Positions 1-4,543 of a stretch of DNA of 6,694 nt are shown here, in pieces. Every line of letters starts with the position of its first letter. The stretch's first letter is position 1. The position numbers and the translations under genes are program-made. The notes below the pieces were generated by a model that saw only the letters and a list, made by a program, of their open reading frames with translations, did no database searches and was not told the origin of the DNA. Source of the stretch: Candidatus Krumholzibacteriia bacterium (GTDB lineage: Bacteria; Krumholzibacteriota; Krumholzibacteriia; LZORAL124-64-63); contig JAQULN010000160.1 of NCBI GenBank assembly GCA_028718575.1, forward strand, positions 1-6,694, given 5' to 3'.

Positions 1-4
1 CCTT

Positions 5-445
5 TCAGTATTGCGGCTTGAGCGAAACCAGATAGTCCGCCACCGCCTCGGCGTCGGTATGGTTGAACCGGAAATGCGGCATCGGCGGCCGCGCCTGCTT
101 GCCGTCCGGGTTGACGCCGGTCTCCAGGAACTGAACGAGCTGTTCGCGGGACCAACCTGGGAAACCGCCGGCGATGGGCGGGGCAATGGCGATCCAGTCG
201 GGCACCGGAACCGTGGGTTCGAACACGATCCTGGCGCCCATCAGATGGCGCTCCATCATCGGGCCGTGCGGTCCCATGGGAGTGTGGCAATCAACGCACA
301 TGCCAATGTTTTCAGCGAGATAGCGTCCGTGTTCGAGTGTTGGTGTCCCCGCGCCGGCGTCGCCCGCGGGGCGGCAACCGCCTGCGCCGATCGCGGCGGC
401 GAGGCCGAGCGGCCCCAGTAAGGTACGAAGTGGTGGCATTTTCAT
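5..445 (-). CDS. Single-haem c-type cytochrome, probable lipoprotein
   Basis: Complete 146-residue protein likely to carry electrons on the outer face of the cytoplasmic membrane or in the periplasm. The haem-binding motif CVDCH is at residues 50-54, preceded by GRYLAENIGM, a usual lead-in for class I cytochromes. Met122 in RPPMP is the likely sixth haem ligand, and the closing ADYLVSL helix is typical of the fold. The N terminus has a hydrophobic stretch ending in AGGC, so Cys24 is a plausible lipidation site; Ala rather than Leu at -3 makes this less than certain. The start is the first Met of MKM: GGAG at 457-460 lies 11 bases away, a little long, but the Met3 alternative would be 17 away. 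A promoter candidate lies at 521-548, so it is probably transcribed separately from the upstream aconitase. The electron partner cannot be told from this window. The cytochrome assignment is firm; the specific subfamily is not. Confidence 0.9.
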   Translation of the reverse strand: MKMPPLRTLLGPLGLAAAIGAGGCRPAGDAGAGTPTLEHGRYLAENIGMCVDCHTPMGPHGPMMERHLMGARIVFEPTVPVPDWIAIAPPIAGGFPGWSREQLVQFLETGVNPDGKQARPPMPHFRFNHTDAEAVADYLVSLKPQY

Positions 446-479
446 CGGTCTGCTGTCTCCATTGATCGACGGTATTCTG

Positions 480-512
480 GTAGCCGGCGACGGCGCTTTT
501 ACCCCCGGCTAC
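480..512. repeat. 8-bp inverted repeat in cytochrome leader
   Basis: GTAGCCGG at 480-487 is the exact reverse complement of CCGGCTAC at 505-512, with 17 bases between. If the promoter at 521-548 is real, transcription would begin close to the outer arm, so the repeat would form a stem at the very 5' end of the cytochrome mRNA. It could equally be a protein-binding dyad. No T-run follows it in either direction, so it does not look like an intrinsic terminator. The repeat is directly visible; its function is unknown. Confidence 0.45.
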
Positions 513-520
513 GGCCCCTA

Positions 521-548
521 TCTATACTTAAATACTCTGATTTGACAA
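521..548 (-). promoter_or_regulatory. Candidate sigma-70-type promoter for the cytochrome gene
   Basis: On the minus strand, TTGTCA (543-548) matches the -35 consensus at five of six bases. TATAGA (521-526) matches the -10 consensus at four of six. The spacer is 16 bases. The block is a clear AT-rich island in otherwise very GC-rich DNA and lies between the aconitase stop and the cytochrome start, giving a leader of roughly 70 bases. Sigma factor preferences in this organism are unknown, so this is a motif-based guess. Confidence 0.45.
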
Positions 549-623
549 CAAAACAGGGCGCTGAACCGGCATTTCCGTTCATCGCCTCGCGGGGCGGCAA
601 CAGGTATCGACGCGAATCCCAGA

Positions 624-3377
624 TCAGCCGTTCGCCAACAATTGCCGCAGCACGTAAGACAGGATGCCGCCGTGGCGGAAGTACTGGACCTCCATCGGCG
701 TATCGAGGCGCACGGCCGTCGCGAAGCGCCGCGCGGCGCCGTCGGCCGTGCGGGCGGTCACGGTCAACTGTCGGCCCGCCGTGAATTCGGAGGCGATCCA
801 GTCGGCCAGTCCTTCGATGTCGTAGACCTCGTGTCCGGTGAGCCCGAGGTCGGCGGCTGATTCGCCCGCCAGGAACTGCAACGGCAAGATTCCCATGCCG
901 ATCAGGTTCGAGCGGTGAATGCGCTCGAAGCTCTCGGCGATCACCGCGCGGATCCCCTGCAGGAAAGGTCCCTTGGCGGCCCAATCGCGGCTCGACCCTG
1001 AACCGTACTCTTTGCCCGCCAGCACCAGGAGCGGCGTCCCGGCTTCGGCATAGCGCATGGCGGCGTCGTAGATGGGAATGACGTCGCCCGTGGGCAGGTG
1101 CGTGGTCACGCCGCCCTCGGTTCCCGGCGCGAGGCGATTGCGGATCCGCACGTTGGCGAAGGTGCCGCGCACCATCACGTCGTGGTTGCCGCGGCGCGCG
1201 CCGTAGGAGTTGAAATCGCGCGGAGCGACGCCGCGAGCAACCAGGTGGCGCCCGGCCGGCGAGTCAGGCCGGATGCTGCCCGCCGGCGAGATGTGGTCGG
1301 TGGTCACGCTGTCGCCGAGCACGGCGACCACGCGCGCGCCGCGAATATCCGCGGCCGCGGCCGGCGGCTCGGCCTGCAATCCGACGAAGTAAGGCGGCTG
1401 GCGGACATAGGTCGATTCGTCCGACCAGCGGAAGCGGTCTCCCGCCGGCGCAGGCAACGCGTGCCAGCGCGCGTCGCCCGTGAAGACGGCGCTGTAAGTG
1501 CGGCGGAACATCTCGGACGTGACTGCACTGCCGATGGCTTGTTCGATCTCGGCCTGAGTCGGCCAGACGTCGCGCAGATAGACGGGCCGGTCGTTCTTGT
1601 CCGCGCCGAGCGGTTCGGACTCGAGATCGATGTCGATACGCCCCGCCAACGCAAAGGCGACCACCAGCGGGGGCGACATCAAAAAATTGGCGCGGACCTC
1701 GCCGTGGATGCGGCCCTCGAAGTTCCGGTTGCCCGACAGCACCGCGGCGGCGACCACGCCATCGCGCGCGATGGCCGCGGAAATCTCGGCCGGCAACGGT
1801 CCCGAGTTGCCGATACAGGTGGTGCAGCCGTAGCCCACCAGGTTGAAGCCGAGGCGATCCAGATAGGAGGCCAGCCCGCTGCACTCCAGGTAGTCGGTCA
1901 CCACCTTGGACCCCGGCGCAAGCGAGGTCTTGACCCAGGGCCGGCGCTGGAGCCCGCGTTCGACCGCTTTCTTCGCCAGCAACCCCGCCGCCATCATCAC
2001 CGCGGGGTTCGAGGTGTTGGTGCAACTGGTGATCGCGGCGATCACGACGGCGCCGTCGGCGAGCGCCACCGGAGGCGCCGTGGCGACCCGCGCGGCCACG
2101 CCGCCCGCAGTACCAGCGTCGCCCTCGCCGACCTGTGCACCGGCGTCCTTGCCTCCGGTCGGCCGCAGCGACGGCAACGCTTCGTGGAACGACCGCTTGA
2201 TCTCGGCCAGCGTCAGGCGATCCTGCGGGCGGCGGGGCCCCGCGACGCTCGCGGTGACGGTGGCGAGGTCCAACGCGAGCGCGTCGGTGAACACGGGCTC
2301 GGGCGAGGCCTCAGTGTGAAAGAGGTTCTGCTCCTTCATATAAGCTTCGACCAGGGCGACGCGCTCGCCGGCGCGGCCAGTGAATTGCAAATAATCGAGA
2401 GTGACCGCGTCGACCGGAAAGATCGCGCAGGTCGCGCCGTATTCGGGCGTCATGTTGCCGATCGTGGCGCGGTCAGCGAGCGTAAGCGACGCCAGTCCCG
2501 GCCCGTAGAACTCGACGAACTTGCCGACCACGCCTTTGCGCCGCAGCATTTCGCAGACCGTGAGCACGAGATCGGTCGCGGTCACGCCTTCGCCGAGCGC
2601 CCCGGAGAGCTTGCAACCGATCACCTCGGGCACCAGCATCGAGATGGGTTGGCCCAGCATCGCCGCCTCGGCCTCGATGCCGCCCACACCCCAGCCCAAC
2701 ACCCCGAGTCCGTTGATCATCGGCGTGTGCGAATCGGTGCCGACTACGGTGTCGGGATACGCCTGCGGTAGACCGCTCGGGCCGATTTCCGCGAGCTCAT
2801 CGCTGCTGAAAACCACGCGCGCAAGGTACTCGAGGTTCACCTGGTGGCAGATGCCGGTGTTCGGCGGCACCAGGTTGAAATTGGCGAACGCCTGCTGGCC
2901 CCATTTCAGGAAGCTGTAGCGCTCGCGGTTGCGCTCGTAATCGAGTTCTTCGTTGCGTCGCAGCGCTTCGGTCACGGCGAACGCGTCGACCTGCACCGAA
3001 TGGTCGATCACCAGTTCCACCGGTTGCCGCGGATTGACCCGTTTGGGATCGCCGCCCAGAGTTGCCATCGCGTCCCGCATGGCCGCGAGATCGACGATCG
3101 CCGGCACGCCCGTGAAATCCTGCAGCAGCACGCGCGCCGGCATGAAGGCGATCTCGCGCGCTGTCTGTCCCGGACAGCCCCAACCGGCGAGCGCCTCGAT
3201 GTCCCCGGCGGTGACCGTCAAGCCATCCTCGCGGCGCAAGAGGTTCTCCAGCAGGATGCGGATCGAGAACGGCAGCCGCGCCAGGTCGAATCCTCGTCGC
3301 GTCAGGGCGTCCAGGCGGTAGATCTCGTAGCGCTTGCCGTTGACCTCGAGGATCGAGCGGGCGTCGAAGCTGTTCAT
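624..3377 (-). CDS. acnA: Aconitate hydratase, AcnA/IRP1 type
   Basis: Complete 917-residue monomeric-type aconitase, which isomerises citrate to isocitrate via cis-aconitate in the cytoplasm (TCA cycle). The [4Fe-4S] ligands are Cys452 (ITSCTNTSNP), Cys518 and Cys521 (GCTTCIGN); their 66- and 3-residue spacing equals that of E. coli AcnA as I recall it. Family motifs run in order: QDFTG (86-90), DHSVQVD (125-131), GTDSHT (213-218), then in the swivel domain GDSVTTDHISPAG (688-700) and GSGSSRDW (792-799), which includes the substrate-binding Ser/Arg segment. A Gly/Ala-rich linker at about 405-437 makes it slightly longer than E. coli AcnA (891). The start is supported by AGGAGA at 3387-3392, 9 bases upstream. 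The LOG-family gene ends 102 bp upstream on the same strand, so co-transcription is possible, though a weak promoter candidate lies between. No frameshift or missing active-site residue was seen. AcnB is excluded by domain order. Confidence 0.97.
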   Translation of the reverse strand: MNSFDARSILEVNGKRYEIYRLDALTRRGFDLARLPFSIRILLENLLRREDGLTVTAGDIEALAGWGCPGQTAREIAFMPARVLLQDFTGVPAIVDLAAMRDAMATLGGDPKRVNPRQPVELVIDHSVQVDAFAVTEALRRNEELDYERNRERYSFLKWGQQAFANFNLVPPNTGICHQVNLEYLARVVFSSDELAEIGPSGLPQAYPDTVVGTDSHTPMINGLGVLGWGVGGIEAEAAMLGQPISMLVPEVIGCKLSGALGEGVTATDLVLTVCEMLRRKGVVGKFVEFYGPGLASLTLADRATIGNMTPEYGATCAIFPVDAVTLDYLQFTGRAGERVALVEAYMKEQNLFHTEASPEPVFTDALALDLATVTASVAGPRRPQDRLTLAEIKRSFHEALPSLRPTGGKDAGAQVGEGDAGTAGGVAARVATAPPVALADGAVVIAAITSCTNTSNPAVMMAAGLLAKKAVERGLQRRPWVKTSLAPGSKVVTDYLECSGLASYLDRLGFNLVGYGCTTCIGNSGPLPAEISAAIARDGVVAAAVLSGNRNFEGRIHGEVRANFLMSPPLVVAFALAGRIDIDLESEPLGADKNDRPVYLRDVWPTQAEIEQAIGSAVTSEMFRRTYSAVFTGDARWHALPAPAGDRFRWSDESTYVRQPPYFVGLQAEPPAAAADIRGARVVAVLGDSVTTDHISPAGSIRPDSPAGRHLVARGVAPRDFNSYGARRGNHDVMVRGTFANVRIRNRLAPGTEGGVTTHLPTGDVIPIYDAAMRYAEAGTPLLVLAGKEYGSGSSRDWAAKGPFLQGIRAVIAESFERIHRSNLIGMGILPLQFLAGESAADLGLTGHEVYDIEGLADWIASEFTAGRQLTVTARTADGAARRFATAVRLDTPMEVQYFRHGGILSYVLRQLLANG

Positions 3378-3442
3378 GCGGGGTCGTCTCCTGTGGTGCG
3401 ACCTGCGGTCGTGGTGGCCGGCGATCCCGGCGGTCTCGACAG

Positions 3443-3448
3443 GATATA
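3443..3448 (-). promoter_or_regulatory. Weak extended -10-like element before aconitase
   Basis: On the minus strand TGC precedes TATATC at 3443-3448, resembling an extended -10 element (TGn then TATAAT, four of six matches). It would give a leader of about 60 bases before the aconitase start. No convincing -35 hexamer sits at the right distance; instead the 14-bp palindrome at 3464-3477 covers that area. The final T of the -10 consensus is missing, so support is thin. Confidence 0.2.
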
Positions 3449-3463
3449 GCAGCTTTCGCTTGG

Positions 3464-3477
3464 TGGCAGCGCTGCCA
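3464..3477. repeat. Perfect 14-bp palindrome between LOG gene and aconitase
   Basis: TGGCAGCGCTGCCA is identical to its own reverse complement over 14 bases. It begins two bases after the LOG-family stop codon and lies 87 bases before the aconitase start. As RNA it could make only a 5-bp stem with a 4-base loop, and no U-run follows, so it is a poor intrinsic terminator. Its symmetry and place near the weak -10 candidate at 3443-3448 fit a dimeric regulator's site, but GC-rich DNA produces such palindromes by chance too. Confidence 0.4.
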
Positions 3478-3479
3478 GT

Positions 3480-4262
3480 TCAAATGCTCAAGCCGAGCGT
3501 CGGCGCGAGAATCGCCCATGCCTCGTCGGCGGTGTCGACCGTGTGAAAGAGGTCGAGATCGCCCGGCGAGATGACGCCCTCGGCGGCCATGGCCTCGAAA
3601 TCGACGATCCGCCGCCAAAACTTACGGCCCACCAGCACGATCGGCATCGGGTCGATCTTGCCGGTCTGGACCAGGGTGAGCGTCTCGAACAGTTCGTCGA
3701 GCGTGCCGAAGCCGCCGGGAAACGCGACCATGGCCCGCGCGCGGATCAGGAAATGCATCTTGCGGATCGCGAAATAATGGAACTGGAACGACAGCTCCGG
3801 CGTGACATAGGGATTGGGTCCCTGCTCGAACGGCAGCACGATATTCAGTCCGATGCTCTTGCCGCCGGCGTCGTCGGCGCCGCGGTTGGCTGCCTCCATG
3901 ATGCCCGGTCCGCCGCCGGTGACCACCGTGAGGTCGCAGCGGCTGTCGCGCTGGCAGTGGCAGGTGATCAACTTGGCCAGGCGCCGCGCCTCCTGATAGT
4001 ACGGCGACGCCTCGGGTAGGCGCGCGCTGCCGAAGATCACCACCGTGGCTTCGATGCCCGCCTCGCGCTGCAAGAGCTCGGGCTTGAGCATCTCGAGCTG
4101 CAGGCGGACCGGTCGCAGCTCCGGCCGGTAGAGGAACTCCGTATCGGTATAAGCAAGGCGGTAGGCCGCCGAGCCGGTCTGTGGCGTCTGCGACGGGCGC
4201 CGGGCGGCGCGCTGGGCATCCTCGGCGCTGCTGGGAAAGCCGGTGAAGCTGTCACGAAACAT
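3480..4262 (-). CDS. LOG-family (TIGR00730) nucleotide phosphoribohydrolase
   Basis: Complete 260-residue Rossmann-fold protein of the LOG (lysine decarboxylase-like) family. Characterised members hydrolyse the N-glycosidic bond of nucleoside 5'-monophosphates: cytokinin riboside monophosphates, and in some bacteria AMP. They are not lysine decarboxylases despite old labels. Visible features are the first strand TVVIFGSAR (73-81), the nucleotide-binding GGGPGIMEAANRGA (116-129), Arg167-Lys168 in YFAIRKMHF, and the hallmark PGGFGTLDE (182-190) whose Glu190 is the expected catalytic acid. An N-terminal extension of about 70 residues and the NPYVTPELSFQFHYF segment (150-164) mark the long-form bacterial type rather than the short plant-like one. 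The start is set by GAGGAG at 4270-4275, 7 bases upstream. It points the same way as the aconitase and diverges from the repeat-protein gene. The true substrate cannot be read from sequence; cytokinin activation should not be assumed. Confidence 0.93.
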   Translation of the reverse strand: MFRDSFTGFPSSAEDAQRAARRPSQTPQTGSAAYRLAYTDTEFLYRPELRPVRLQLEMLKPELLQREAGIEATVVIFGSARLPEASPYYQEARRLAKLITCHCQRDSRCDLTVVTGGGPGIMEAANRGADDAGGKSIGLNIVLPFEQGPNPYVTPELSFQFHYFAIRKMHFLIRARAMVAFPGGFGTLDELFETLTLVQTGKIDPMPIVLVGRKFWRRIVDFEAMAAEGVISPGDLDLFHTVDTADEAWAILAPTLGLSI

Positions 4263-4336
4263 CTTGCGACTCCTCAGGTTACAGAGATCGGCCGGTCACG
4301 GCGGCGCGGCTCGTGCCTGCCCGCGCCGATTGCTCC

Positions 4337-4344
4337 AGTATAGT
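4337..4344. promoter_or_regulatory. Overlapping -10-like hexamers for the divergent genes
   Basis: AGTATAGT at these positions reads TATAGT forwards and TATACT backwards, each five of six to the -10 consensus. They are about 75 bases from the LOG start and 200 from the repeat-protein start. TATA is self-complementary, so finding it on both strands is partly automatic. No good -35 partners were found. Confidence 0.25.
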
Positions 4345-4437
4345 CAGAACGCGCGATGGGGGCAGCGTTGCAACCACGACGCACCTGATCGCGCCGGCCC
4401 CGGGCCCGCCGAAACCTGCGAAAGGCGCCGCGCCTCT

Positions 4438-4459
4438 CGTAACGCCCGCGTAACGCCCG
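4438..4459 (+). repeat. Tandem exact 11-bp repeat in leader of the LVIVD gene
   Basis: CGTAACGCCCG occurs twice end to end (4438-4448 and 4449-4459), and a partial third copy, CGTAATG, follows at 4463-4469. The 11-bp period is close to one helical turn, so copies would present the same DNA face. It ends about 85 bases before the start codon at 4544. It may be a binding site or only slippage in GC-rich DNA. Confidence 0.4.
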
Positions 4460-4530
4460 CCGCGTAATGTCACCTCGTTCACCGGCAACGTCTGCTCAAC
4501 GGGCGCGCGCAGCCGTGCACCCGCCGCCTC

Positions 4531-4535
4531 GGAGG
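4531..4535 (+). promoter_or_regulatory. Ribosome binding site of the LVIVD-repeat gene
   Basis: GGAGG lies 8 bases before the ATG at 4544. It is a near-ideal Shine-Dalgarno sequence and fixes that ATG as the start; the signal peptide that follows immediately agrees. Confidence 0.85.
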
Positions 4536-4543
4536 TTCCATCC

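Larger units (their letters stand above)
4263..4543. other. Divergent intergenic region, 281 bp
   Basis: This stretch separates the diverging LOG-family and LVIVD-repeat genes and should contain both promoters. The only -10-like hexamers noted overlap each other: TATACT on the minus strand (4337-4342) and TATAGT on the plus strand (4339-4344, five of six matches). Neither has a good -35 at standard spacing. The plus-strand leader would be about 190 bases and includes a tandem 11-bp repeat at 4438-4459. I see no convincing small gene, RNA or terminator here. Confidence 0.5.

Noticed and set aside
543..560. A possible FNR/Dnr-type box before the cytochrome gene (TTGTCAAATCAG on the minus strand).
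   Set aside because: The half-sites do not fit the TTGAT-N4-ATCAA spacing; only the TTG arm matches.
1098..2771. Long plus-strand open frame of 557 codons opposite the aconitase.
   Set aside because: The minus-strand frame is an unmistakable aconitase with all catalytic motifs. In GC-rich genes the antisense frame often lacks stops, and this one gives an Arg/His/Gly-rich translation with no recognisable domain.
3464..3477. The palindrome as an intrinsic terminator of the LOG gene.
   Set aside because: The stem is only about 5 bp once a loop is allowed, and it is followed by CCAAGCG rather than a U-run.
4243..4467. Plus-strand 74-codon frame overlapping the LOG start and the intergenic region.
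   Set aside because: It is Arg-rich with no recognisable domain and overlaps the real LOG start on the opposite strand.
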